A stretch of 64,000 nt of DNA from Bidens hawaiensis. Taxonomy: Eukaryota > Streptophyta > Magnoliopsida > Asterales > Asteraceae. A program made the position numbers and the translations under genes. Below the pieces are notes generated by a model that did no database searches, was not told the origin of the DNA, and worked only from the letters and a program-made list of their open reading frames with translations. The DNA lies in contig JAIQDT010003569.1 of NCBI GenBank assembly GCA_021521415.1, forward strand, positions 210,241 through 274,240, written 5' to 3'. Shown piece after piece: positions 48,026 to 59,039 of the stretch. Each line of letters begins with the position of its first letter. Position 1 is the first letter of the stretch.

Positions 48026-49224
48026 TCAAACCAGCAGTCCCTACCCTTAGAGTTCCAATGGTAAAGTGATCACTTACTCGAATTCTGGCGCACATACATC
48101 GTAAACCAAAGATAACCGTTTGCATTGCTTATCATGAAACATAATTTAAACACAATCGTTTGCATAACTTGTAAGTATACCATGATAAATCGTAATTTAA
48201 GTACGTGTCCCTCGCCCCGAAAACAGTTTAAAAATAGTGAAAACAGTGAAAACAGGGGCTGTGAGACTCACCTGTGGTTCTTGTTAAGGGATTAATCGAG
48301 ATTCGGGTTTTCTTGGTGTTGGCCTTTGAATTGAAGGTCTAGAATACGATTAAATAACAAGAAGTATATATATTAAGATCAAGAAATAGGAGAATATAAG
48401 GGTTGGAAAGTAGATCTCAAGGTTATATTCTCGGCTTACCTAGTAACAGGATCGGAAACGAAAACAACGGATGCTTGGGAGATGATTAGTGCAAGTTGCA
48501 GTTCTTAAGAGAGAAGTTTGAAGTGTGTTTTAGGTTATAATTTAGGTTACATATTTATAGGCAAACTCAAGGGAACACAATCCCTTGCTTTAGGGGATTG
48601 TAATCTTTTCATATCTAGGTGTAATGATGATAAAGTATGGAAATTATTATTATTTATTTAAGAGTGGAGTAGTGGATAAAAGATTTTGATTTGATTTGGA
48701 CAGGACATGCAGGTCTGTGGTTGGTGAGAATAGGGTGGCTGACAGTTGACTTTTCGTGTTACAGTGTGCTTTTTCAGGTACTTTTGTCAGTGTACAGTAA
48801 AAAGTGGAAAATCTCTGAAACACGCTACTGTTTCCTTTTGGGCGGGAGTAACCTCCTTACATCTGGAGAATAGACTAAGTGTTCTGCGCGTATCACTTGG
48901 TGCGTATAGCTTTCTGCGTGAAGGACATTTCTTTGCTGCGGGTAGGTGCGTAACCTTCTCGCAGTTAGGGACATTGAGTTTCATTTGTAGATTCTCCAGG
49001 TGGTCTTGGTATTTCAACATAGTGATCAGTTATGTTGAAGTCAATTCCATCTTGGAGCTTCAGACAAACTAGCTCTCAATGTTCCCGCCATGCGGGGAGG
49101 TTAGTTCCCCTTCCGCACGCGCATAAACGATTTGGGATACACCCGCCTTAGCATCATGCGAGACGGTCAGCCCATTAGACAACATTAAGTTATAGAAACA
49201 TAAAACCAATACACTCGCGCATGG

Positions 49225-49435
49225 CGCATATAACATATGCCCACGCAGGTTCTTAACATGGCGCGCTCGCGCAGGGTGCACATAATATGCCTGCGCTGAC
49301 TAACATGGCGCGCTTCGCGCAGGGTGCACATAACAAATGCACGCACTGACTAACATGGCGCGCTCGCGCAGGGCGCACATAACAAATGCACGCGCTGATT
49401 CTAACATAGCGCGCTCGCGCAAGGCGCATATAACA
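49225..49435. repeat. ~53-bp GCGCGCTCGCGCAGG tandem repeats
   Basis: Four units of roughly AACATGGCGCGCTCGCGCAG plus GGTGCACATAACAAATGCAC are arranged in tandem. This is an extreme CpG cluster within otherwise AT-rich DNA. Confidence 0.88.
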
Positions 49436-49503
49436 TACTTACCTAATATTTAGGTTGATTACTTGGTTTAAGGGATTGGGAATTTACCGGGTGTCACATG
49501 CAT

Positions 49504-50892
49504 GTCTGTTGTTGTTGATTTGTTAGGAAGAATAACTTTGCCTTTAATCATGCTCATTTTGAATAATTTTGCTCATCTTGGGACTAGCATGTCAAACCCT
49601 TTGTTTTAAATGGAATTCTTTGATTTGTGCATAATACTTCTTTTGATCTTTTAGCATACGTATAGCTTTTGACAAATGTTTAATTAATAGTTTTAGCTGC
49701 CACTATAAGATCAAACTTGAACATGAAAATTCATAGAAACGTTTCATGGTTTGGAGTTTGATTTGTAGATATAGCTATATACATCTTTGCAGGGATTTAC
49801 ATATTTGATGTTATTCTATGTATTTGATTCATTAACATGTGGTCTAGCAGGATGCTGGAAAGTTGTGTTTATTTTATAATAGGATCAAAACTTCCTATAT
49901 TTTTCAGTATGCTTGACATGAGATATGCTTCAGTCATTCTATATATTTGATGTTGTTTGTGAATAGAAGTAGATGAGTATGCAATTCGGCTGTTTAGTCT
50001 GTTTTGATAGGAGAGAATATTATGATAACTATATTTCCACAATGTATGATTGAGTACATTAGGAATACCATAATTTTTTGATCCACAATTTACTAAACCC
50101 TTCCCCTATTCTACAGCCCTACGGGTAGGTATTTAGGTATCAATGTCTACAGAGTTTTTACACCACTCACACCCATCATCATTACCTAGAGCTCCTTCCC
50201 CTATAGCTCCACAAAATTAACACGACCTCCCTTAATGACTCGTGAAAACGGGTCGGGTTGGGTTAAATAGGTCTGGTCTACCCAGGCCGTGTTGGGTCAA
50301 ATTGGGTAGTGTGTGATTGTTCTTGAGCATGTATAGTATATGTTTGTTTCCTAAATTGATTTAGATGGTTAGGCCCGTTTTATGTATAGCTTTGACATGT
50401 GACTGATTATGTGGTATTGATTGTTTATGCTAGATTTGGTGCATAAGGTATCTCTTACACAAAGTATGAATTAGAAAATAAGTCAAAGAAAACATATTTC
50501 ATTTTTGACTTCTTCGGAAGTCAAACTATGCATTTTGTTTTGACAGATATAGGCTTACAAGATGGAAGGAATCTTGTAGTTGGAGAGAGGACTAACCGAG
50601 CCAATATTCAATAACGAGTCAAAAATGGTAGATTTTTATGTGGGTCATAGTTGGGTTGACTTGAAACTTTAACATCTTTGTATATTGATTCATGCAAAAA
50701 ACTTTTGTACATACGTTAAAACGCTATACATCAAATACTGTCGTTAACTTATAAAAAATTTTTAAATTCTTAATTGTGCTTAATTTTCCTTTTTTTTTGA
50801 AATGTTATATATTTCTCTTACATTTTGTATCGTAAACTTAACAAATATCAATTCTTCTATGGCAAATGTGGTCCCATAACAAACCGAATCTC
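49504..50892 (+). other. Helitron 3' body, no recognisable gene
   Basis: AT-rich, with no coding frame. Contains GGGTCGGGTTGGGTTAAAT near 50251. It ends with the GC-rich hairpin region and CTAG. Confidence 0.4.
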
Positions 50893-50931
50893 CGTTGCGT
50901 ACCCACCGTAACGCGCAGGCTCTTCCACTAG

Positions 50932-52452
50932 TATATAATTAACATATCTAGAAATAAACAAAACAAAAAAACAAACACAAAAGAATTATATTAATATATT
51001 AAAAAAAATTACGTGTTTAAAAAACAAAAATAATATCAAATAAAACACTCATTAAAAGACTTTGTGGCATCGACTTTCGTTTTTTTATTTCCTTAGACTA
51101 AAGGGTGTACATGCCATTTTGCTTCTCAATTTATAGTGTTACCTCAGCGCCATGTCATACCCCACTCTATTTCATTCTTTTCTACAATACTATGAAAATG
51201 ATCACCAATTTACCAATTCCTCACTTCCCTTCTTTTTTAAATAAAATAATAATATATTTAACTAGAATTAAGAATTAAAAGGAAATAAAATTACATTTAT
51301 AACTAAAATTACTAAAAAGACTAGAATTAAGAACTAACATTAATAAAATTACATTTCGAGTGCCTATTGAGTCTAGGGTAGCTGAAAACGTAAATATATT
51401 TCGTCAAACTTATCGGTCCAAACACGTGTCAAAATCGTTTACGAGACAAAAAAAATACTTTTCTAAAAACAAATCTGTTTTTGTTAAAATTCACAAAAAA
51501 AAAATTATACAAACCTATATATTTAGTTTTATTTTTAAATTAGCAAAAACAAATTATTAACTAAAAACTATTTAACCTACTTAAATAATTACGAAAAACA
51601 AAATTTTAAAATACATTATAATTAAAATATTCAATTTGAAACCATTGAAACCATCCACTTCCTTCTCCGGTCTCCGCCCACTTTCTTCTCCACCCAGCTA
51701 CATATCCGCACCTCCGATCTTCTCCTTCTAAAGCGTCATTCTTAATTAACCCCGTTTATATTGTAAAATATTTATATAGAAAATAAGAGGGGAAGATGAT
51801 TTGAGCGGTGTTTTAAACGGTGAATTCTCCACAACAACTTTGCCGCTGGGTGGCACCAACCACCGGGACGGTGTTCGCCGCCGGCACCGCCTGCCACCTC
51901 ACTCGTTCAGCGGCAGAACGCCATACATGATAGTCTTAGATAGTATTTCTCTATTTATCTTTTTACCTCTTTTACTTTCACTCAGGTTATTAACTAAGGT
52001 AATTCAAGACAAATACTATTTAATTGGAAAAAATATAAATAGTTCGATTTATAGACCGTTACCGAAACTTGATTTGTCAAAGTCAGAGTCTACATAGAAT
52101 TGCACCTTGCTAGCTTAATGGTCCTAGTAATTTTGCTCTTATGTGTTTTACTTCTGTGTTCTAACTTTTGTCTTATGTGTTTAAGCTACATCATAGTGTG
52201 TAATTATTATGTTATAAAGTATACTCATGAAGAGACAAAAGAGTTTGAAAGTGGAAAACTCATCTCACTAAAACCGTGTGTTATGGTGAGGTGGGACGCC
52301 ACTTTCGGCCCCCATTTCATATATTGGAAAGGTGGGTGTGCCAAACACTTGGATGCCCGTTTAGGCGTCAGCAAATTAACGAGACAAGGGGCTTCCATGT
52401 GTATTGTATTTTAGTTAAACACTTAAGTTAAACCATTATGAGTGTTTGAAAG
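50932..52452. other. Gene-free stretch with a possible MITE at about 51795-52400
   Basis: Between about 51800 and 51920 there is a GC-rich block (GCCGCTGGGTGGCACCAACC, GCCGCCGGCACCGCC) of a kind common in plant MITEs, and another GC-rich block near 52280-52370. I could not pair clear inverted ends. The 98- and 104-codon ORFs here are not recognised. Confidence 0.3.
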
Positions 52453-52596
52453 TGTTGAAATATAGAATAGAATATTTGAATGAATTGATATATCCATCTC
52501 ATTCATCGTAATGAAATATATATACAATCATACCACTTAAATCAAGCCTCTAATTTAGCTATAAATAAATTAAATAAATCATGTACAATATTATCA
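52453..52596 (-). mobile_element. Probable short 3' LTR of the copia element
   Basis: The plus strand runs TGTTGAAATATAG to ATATTATCA, ~144 bp, with short inverted ends. Next to it the minus strand has a GAAGGGGTATA polypurine-like tract (about 52602-52612). The absent 5' LTR prevents confirmation. Confidence 0.5.
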
Positions 52597-52699
52597 TCTA
52601 ATATACCCCTTCAGTCAGCTGGAGGATCATGGATGCTTAGACTTGCTTGAAAGTCTTCAAACAGTGCGCGAGGAAGTCCTTTCATGAAGATGTCAACGA

Positions 52700-53384
52700 A
52701 CTAATATCGTGAGGGGACATAAAGTACTCTGATCTGGCCGCGTTGAACCTTTTCCCGGACAAAGTGGATGTCTATTTCGATGTGCTTAGTGCGTTGGTGT
52801 TGAACCGGGTTTCCCGAAAGATAAATGGCACTAACGTTGTCATAATATACCAAGGAAGCGTGAGAGGGTGGCCGACACAATTCAAGTAACAGATTATGAA
52901 CCCAACAGAGTTCAACCATGGCGTTTGCCACCCCTCGGTATTCGGCTTCGGCGCTTGAACGAGAAATAGTGGACTGTCTTTTGGAGGACCAGGAGATGAG
53001 ATTATCACCAAGATAAAACAATAGCCAGATATGGACCGACGATTGTCGGGACAACCCGCCCAGTGCGTCTGTGTAAGAAATGAGTGAGGAGATTGGGCTA
53101 CGACGCATGCAATTACCCTTGGATATAGTACCCTTGACATACTGTAAAATTCGTCGAAAGGCATTCATATGTTCTGTACGTGGGGCATGCATATGCATGC
53201 AAACCTGTTGCACCGGGTATGATATATCCGATCGTGTGAATGTCAAGTACCGAAGGGCACCAGCGAGTTGGCGGTACAAAGTTAGATCGTCAATTAACGA
53301 ACCGGCATTGGCGCTGAGTTTGCCTAGCATAGGTGGACTAAGATAGAAAGATTCCATTGGGATCTCGAGATACGGATAAGCCAA
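52700..53384 (-). pseudogene. pol: Copia RNase H and RT C-terminus
   Basis: A 227-codon open segment holds LYRQLAGALRYLTFTRSDIS (RT end), then the RNase H motifs SAEAEYRGVANAMVELCWV, the VYYDNVSAIYLSGNPVQHQR block and RTKHIEIDIHFVREKV. These are standard copia signatures. The expected DAD/DWAG motif is degraded to SYTDALGG and the following block is frameshifted relative to canonical elements. Confidence 0.9.
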
Positions 53385-53759
53385 GAAAGTAACTTAAAGG
53401 TCCAAGGTCCTTCATAGCAAATTCTCCGGATAGGTGTTTTAAAATCCGAGTTTTGAGAGCAGGCAAAGAGGTTGTCAAAATCATGTCATCCACATAGAGA
53501 AGTACGTAGGCGGCGTCATTACCATGCATGTAAATAAAGAGAGAGTGATCACATGCACCGTGACGAAATCCCAAAGTGGTTACATAGTCCGTGAACCGTT
53601 GATACCACGCCCTTGGAGCTTGTTTTAACCTGTAAAGATACTTCTTTAATCAACACACGTGGTGAGGTAAATACGGATGTCTAAAACCCATGGGCTGATG
53701 CATATAAACAGCTTCAGATAAGTTGACATGAAGAAATGCATTTTTAACATCCAACTGAC
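53338..53759 (-). pseudogene. pol: Copia RT catalytic region
   Basis: The 78-codon segment (53338-53574) contains DHSLFIYMHGNDAAYVLLYV with the catalytic DDM, followed by MKDLGPLSYFLGLSV. 53575-53759 continues with NAFLHVNLSEAVYMHQPMGF in another frame. Stops and shifts disrupt the join near 53580-53650. Confidence 0.85.
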
Positions 53760-54411
53760 CAGGGGCGGACCCACATAGTGTGGATTGGGGTCCCGGGACA
53801 CCAATGTTTTTTAAAAATTTATTAGAAGCGGTATATTAAATTTTTTGAGGACCCCATAAGATTTAATACTTGGAACCCATACTATTAATGTTGATGTGGT
53901 CTGGTGGAAAGTCCCTTGTTTTATCTTTGAAAGGTCATGGGTTCAAGTCTTACAAGGCTCAGTTTTTGGTTTTTTGTGTTAATTTTTAGTGTTAATCAAT
54001 CATTTGATTGCTAATGTTGCAATGATAACTTTGGAAACATTCAAACACCTCTAAAATACATATCATTGTTTTCAACTTTATGCATGGTTTTCTTTAGAAA
54101 CATTCAAACACTTTAAAATATCAGTTTTATTTTTCACTAGTTTAAGTTAATGGTTTTCAACACATGCTTATGAAAGGGTGGATCTAGGTTCTATCTCAAA
54201 AATGTTTAAGAAAGGGAAAACAAAGTGTTTATGTGTCAACCCGACCCATTTTGACCCGTTCAGGTAGTGATGATTGAAAAGAAAGTTTTATTATGATATT
54301 GTTTTTTATTATGTTCTTCGCCTCGACCCGACCTGAACAACGACCGACCCGAAAAATTTGAACATCGAAAATATGGGACCCCATTGGCAAAAAATCCTGG
54401 GTCCGCCACTA
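53760..54411. mobile_element. hAT MITE (652 bp), TSD CAACTGAC, inside copia RT
   Basis: The ends CAGGGGCGGACCCA and TGGGTCCGCCACTA are inverted repeats. The 8-bp duplication CAACTGAC is perfect (53752-53759 and 54412-54419). Removing it and one copy of the duplication rejoins the RT reading frame around SQLDVKNAFLH. There is no coding capacity. Confidence 0.9.
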
Positions 54412-55214
54412 CAACTGACTGATATCCCAACCATGAATTAAAGCAATGCTTAAAACTATACGGATGGTTTCCGGTTTAACGACGGGACTAAACGTCTCAT
54501 CACAATCAATTCCAACATGTTGAGACCTGCCATCACAAACAAGACAAGCCTTACACCGTTCAAGAGTACCATCTGATTTAGTTTTATGTTTAAAAATCCA
54601 CTGTACCGAATAACATTCATGTTCGGTTGACGTGGTACTAACTCCCATGTCTTATTTTCAATAAGAGCATTGAACTCGTCGGTCATAGCACGAGCCCACG
54701 TTGGGCTGGCTAGGGCATCGGATGGGTTTCGCGGTAATGGTTCAAGTGTGGTGTGAATGTGTAAGTTGAAAATTGTTTTGGGTTTGGATATCCTGGTCAT
54801 GCCTCTTGTGGTCATGGTACGCACCGAAGGCGGATTTAGTTGAGTGTGAGTAGTAGCCGATGGGGTGGCTACTATGGGTGGTGTGGAAGATGTGGTAGTG
54901 GTTGAAGTACGGGATGGTGAGGATGGAGGGGTGGTGGAGAGTTATTGGAATGATGGAGTGGGATGATAGTGTGGGCCGTTGAAAAGGGAATTGATTGGTT
55001 TTGGGCATGATCTGGATAGATCGTGGAAGATGTTGTGGTTGGGGTTTGTGCTTGAGGAGAATGTTAGGCTGGGGGTGAGGAAGGTTGACTAAGATGATAG
55101 GGAGTGGTGTGGGAACTGGGCTGAACATTAGTGGGAGAAATGGGAACCCATAATAAAGGTGAGAGGTCAGATGATGATTGAAGAAAATCATATGAAGGAG
55201 GGGGATTTTATAAG
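54412..55214 (-). pseudogene. pol: Copia RT N-terminus and integrase-RT linker
   Basis: The segments 54824-54456 and 54648-54409 together give NPSDALASPTWARAMTDEFN, KTWELVPRQPN, DETFSPVVKPETIRIVLSIA and HGWDISQL in overlapping frames, the start of copia RT. Upstream (55191-54830) lies a Pro/His-rich linker, low in conservation as usual. A one-base shift near 54620 separates the two frames. Confidence 0.85.
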
Positions 55215-55219
55215 GTAGT

Positions 55220-57324
55220 TGTCACACCCCGACTTAGGGCCTAGGTGCGACACCCATTAGTTGGTATCTGTTTTGAAAATATATCAGAGTTGCGGGTTTA
55301 TTTTAGCGGAAGTCTTTAAAATATAATATTCAAAAATGTTGGGTTAAAATACCCGTTTGATATTTCAAATACCTGTCTTTTGAAAATATAGTTCTTTAAT
55401 AATATTCTGAATAAAATATCTGAGCCATCATATCACCTCTAATGACTATGTCTCCAGTCTTCTATCAGTCTTGCTTGTCAATTCTATTCTTTATAGCCTT
55501 CCTGAAATATAGGGGAAAAATACGTCAGCACGCAGCCGGTGAATGACGCTGACACAGTTCAATACCATTGTGAAAACAACAATAATACCTTTGTGGCTAC
55601 ACTCATTAGGCACCCAACTCAACTGGGATAAAATTACACTAAGTACATGTACAATTAATCATATACATAATATCATTTCTCTGAACAGCCCCGTAGACTT
55701 CCAGAGGCATATTTGATTATATGCACGGCCTCGGGGAACTCCGAGTCACCATGTATGAATGGATCCAGACACATGTATACTCTTAATCTGAGTATGCCCG
55801 TTTCTTATTATTGTAACACAAAGTTTAAGTATTCGTAAATCCTACAGTCAGACTCTAAAAGAGTTGTAAAAGTTTATGGCATATTCACCTTTTATGATTG
55901 TAATCAGTTTCTGACACTGATTCCTGTATATTGATCAGTTTCGGATACTGACCCCTATCTGTAATAGTTTCTGTTACTGATTCTTGTTTCTGATTTCAGC
56001 TTTATGATTGATTGGTTGATTGTTATCTCGGACCTATAGTACGAGAATAACTTTTGTATAAATATCTAGATCAACGATCTAGCTTCAAACCCGTAGTCTG
56101 TTTTGTATAGCTTTAACCTTGACAAATCATTTGTTTGTATAAAACATTTGGACGTTTAGTCTTTTTGTTTATTTATCAGTTATATGTCAGGTTTCTTATT
56201 CAAGAAGAAACATTACTTTAATTATAACATGTGTGAATGAATAGTATAGTTATCATTAAGAAATACTATTTAACTATACCCTTTGCATGTAAGAAACAAT
56301 AATTAACTGTAATCTGTGCTTATGAAAAGTTATATTATACTTAACAGTGATCAAGGTTCAGGCTATACCCCCGACTATGGTCTAAGCTATTATAATAACT
56401 ATAAAATAATAACTTAACCAGAACCCCTACCTCGTGCGGGTATTTGGAGTTAAATGCCTATAACTGATCGAGCGGCACTTCTACTCTACTTTGCGTTCTA
56501 GAGCTTAGACTGTCAGAGCTTTGGAGCTTGCACGTTCCACGAGATCAGCACGCAAACCGAGGCTAAGTGTGTGAAAATGTATGTGATTTGGTGTGAGATG
56601 GGAATGCCGTGACCCTTCCCTTTTATAGCTGAATTTGGGTACCATCACGTAGCGCGATGGTCCCTTCTCTTTGGGCATCGCGTAGTGCGATGTCAGGGAA
56701 TGACGGTTGGCATGCTGACTCAGCCCTAGCGTCTACCACGTGTCTCCCCCTCGTGACACGTGTTTGATGCGTCATTACATTCCATCGCGTAGCGCGATGG
56801 TTTTGTTTCGGAGCTCATCGCGTAGCGCGATGGGTTTCTGGAATTCAAATTTTTATTTTTAGTCCATTTTCTATGATAACTTGTCACTTCTTGGTCATAC
56901 TTCTATTTTCCAAAAATAATAATGCGGCCCTTATGCGGCTCGCGGCGATGCGAGCGTGCAAAGTGCAAAGTGCGCCATCAAAACGCCCATCGCCCGAGTC
57001 CGTGTCCGTGTGCGTGCGCGTCGGGTGCTTCGCACCCTCCGCTAGGACTATGGGGAGTGATTAGCCACATACGAATATTACTATGGAAACTTGCTTACTT
57101 ATAAAGAGCTTTCGTTTCTTTTCATCTTTCCATGTGTGATGAAAGTTATCTTCCTAATTTATATCCATGTGGGTTGGATTTTCTTACTTTCTTAACATGA
57201 CATGTTTTAATTTTCTCATCTTATTTTTCCCATTACTTGTCTTTTGAGGTTAATTTTAATCCCTCATTTTTCAAAGTTCACATATTTGGCCCAAAATAAT
57301 TACGGGATTTTCTGGGATGTTACA
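55220..57324 (-). mobile_element. Solo LTR (2,105 bp), family B, TSD GTAGT, inside copia
   Basis: The plus strand starts TGTCACACCCCG and ends GGGATGTTACA, with GTAGT on both sides (55215-55219 and 57325-57329). The minus strand reads as the LTR-B family seen at 6058. It carries hairpin palindromes (ATCGCGTAGCGCGAT-like, about 56643-56832), a TATA motif on the minus strand (near 56623), an inverted repeat GGGTGCTTCGCACCC (57026-57040), and the GTCAGC/GCTGAC stem (55524-55553). Confidence 0.92.
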
Positions 57325-57329
57325 GTAGT

Positions 57330-58300
57330 GAAAGGGAAGATGGATTCATAAAAACTACGTGACGGGTTAGAATAATTTTGCGAGTGGAAAGTTCATAGCA
57401 CTTGTGCCCCCTGTGGTTTGACGGGTAGCCAAGCAAAGCATAAGGAGATGACCAACTTTGGAGTTTATTGATAGATGTGGACGGGATAAGAGGGTAACAA
57501 AGGCATCCGTAAGTTCTGAGGTGAGAATAGATCGGGTGTTTGCGGTATAAGAGTGAGGTGGGTGTATGGTTTTGTTTAGTTTTATTAGGTAGAATATTAA
57601 GAATGTAGGCAGCAAGTTGGAGAGCATGGTGCCAAAAAGTGGTGGGAACGGAAGCGTGTGTAAGAAGAGTATGAATGATGTTATTAATGGAATGGATTTA
57701 TCTTTCGGCCTTGTTGTTTTAAGAAGATGTGTAGGGGTACGAAAAGCGAAAAGTCATACCGTGTTTGGCACAAAAAATCATGAAATGATGTGTTGTTGTA
57801 TTCGGTACCATTGTAACATTGAAAATATTTGATAGAAATGTTAAATTGGGTTTTTATGAACTTATGAAAATTAAGGAAAATAGAGAATACATGTGATTTG
57901 TTTGTTAAGGGGAATGTCCATAAATAGTTGGTGAAGTCGTCAAGAAATAGCACATAATAGCGATGACCTCCGGTACTAAGAACTGGAGATGTCCATAAAT
58001 CACTATGTAGGATGTCAAACGGCATGCAAGTAGTAGATAATAAATCATAAAACGGTAATTTAATATGTTTTCCAAAAACACAAGACTGATAAATACGTTT
58101 AACAGTAGGTTTTCTTAACAGAAATAAAATGATGTTTATTTAAAGCTTGTAATAAAGATGCTCCATGATGCCTTAGTCTTTTGTGCCAAAGATTTTGTGA
58201 TAATGCAGCAAAGGTGGTGGGACTTGTAACTTTGATGTCATTGGAGAGAGATAGTGGATAAAGGTCACCAGTACTATTGCTGCAGAGGATAGGTTCCGTG
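57330..58300 (-). pseudogene. pol: Copia integrase and GAG-preintegrase remnants
   Basis: The 113-codon segment 57684-58025 contains FDILHSDLWTSPVLSTGGHR YYVLFLDDF, the first catalytic Asp region of copia integrase, and YFQCYNGTEYNN, where the second Asp (usually DNG) is changed to YNG. 57330-57627, in another frame, reads LRTYGCLCYP and LGYPSNHRGHKCYELSTRK, the integrase C-terminal segment. Near 58200 the minus strand reads LWHKRLRHHG, the GAG-preintegrase zinc-binding motif. The C-terminal piece is interrupted by the solo LTR at 57324. Confidence 0.85.
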
Positions 58301-58859
58301 TTAGGTAGTCCTTCACAAGAAAAACAAACGGATCAAATTCAATAGAGATCATATTATCAATAGTAAGGCGACAAACAGAAAATAGGTTTTTAATAAGGTT
58401 AGGGGCCTAAAGGACATTATTAATGTGCAATGGTTTATAGGTAGTGGGGATTTTGGTATAGCCTGTGTCGAGGACCGGTATTTGAAACCCATTGCCAACG
58501 ACAATATTGTTCGAAATTTGATTATTGAAATAAGATGAGAGAGTACCTGTCGTATTCAGAACAATATTCAGTATGAGTCCTTTGTTATTAAAATTCTATT
58601 TGTTCCACATCAGATTGATACTGATACCATTTTGACTATCACCAATCTCAACGGACAATTTACCATGCTTAACATTCCGATGGCATCATATCCAGCTAAA
58701 CCCGTGACCAAGTGTAGCACACGAGTTAGAATAAATAAATTTATTTAAATAATAACACAATGTGAAATACAAAAAAATATGTTCAACATATATAAAGATA
58801 TATTATATGGTAGAATAAGTTACACGCTACACAACATGGAAATAAAAAGTTGTTAGAAA

Positions 58860-59034
58860 ATTCGTAAATCTCTAAATATTTCTTTGTACACAATATTTGT
58901 AGTTTTATTCGTAACTTTACTTTCTATATCAAAACTTAGTAGTTTCACATTGTTTCTGCTTTTAACGCTAGATAATACAACACATAACTGGCCATGAGTT
59001 AAAATAAACTGTTTAAAAAACAAACCAACCATCT
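58860..59034 (-). pseudogene. Helitron helicase C-terminal remnant, part 2
   Basis: The minus strand reads FILTHGQLCVVLSSVKSRNN and TNIVYKEIFRDLRIF, then a stop. This corresponds to the FTHGQLYVALSRVKS and TTNVVYKEIF ends of plant Helitron Pif1-type helicases. It follows from the block at 60860-61160 once the solo LTR between them is removed. Confidence 0.7.
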
Positions 59035-59039
59035 ATAAT

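Larger units (their letters stand above)
47181..49498 (-). mobile_element. Solo LTR (2,318 bp), TSD TGCAT, inside the Helitron
   Basis: It starts TGTCACACCCGG and ends CCGGGTGTCACA, almost perfect 12-bp inverted ends, flanked by TGCAT (47176-47180 and 49499-49503). The TATA motif (minus strand near 48557) and the shared stem-loop (47528-47541) place it on the minus strand. It carries two tandem-repeat blocks. The overlapping ORFs within it are not genes. Confidence 0.92.
44589..50931 (+). mobile_element. Helitron carrying host gene fragments
   Basis: The 5' end TCTATATC...ATTATATTATAAAAGAGAGAT lies after an A, and the 3' end is a short GC-rich hairpin region (50893-50920) then CTCTTCCACTAG followed by T, i.e. 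insertion between A and T without target duplication. Both are Helitron hallmarks. The body is ~4.0 kb once the nested solo LTR (47181-49498) is subtracted. It has no Rep/helicase, so it is non-autonomous, and it carries exon-intron pieces of two host genes. Confidence 0.75.
52453..58740 (-). mobile_element. Ty1/copia retrotransposon, degraded, 5' end missing
   Basis: Minus-strand order is GAG-preintegrase/integrase (58300-57330), RT (54830-53340), RNase H (53160-52700), a polypurine tract and a short 3' LTR (52453-52596). Integrase before RT is diagnostic for copia. A solo LTR (55220-57324) and a hAT MITE (53760-54411) split it. No 5' LTR or gag is visible beyond 58740, so the element is truncated. 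Confidence 0.85.

Noticed and set aside
54742..55191. 149-codon minus-strand ORF rich in Pro and His, considered as a separate gene
   Set aside because: It is the low-complexity linker between integrase and RT of the copia element, running into the RT start in another frame.
58681..58745. Possible Helitron 3' end (ACGGGTTTAGCTGG on the minus strand) at the truncated copia 5' border
   Set aside because: The hairpin is poor, the terminus would be CTGG followed by A instead of CTAG followed by T, and no supporting boundary is seen.
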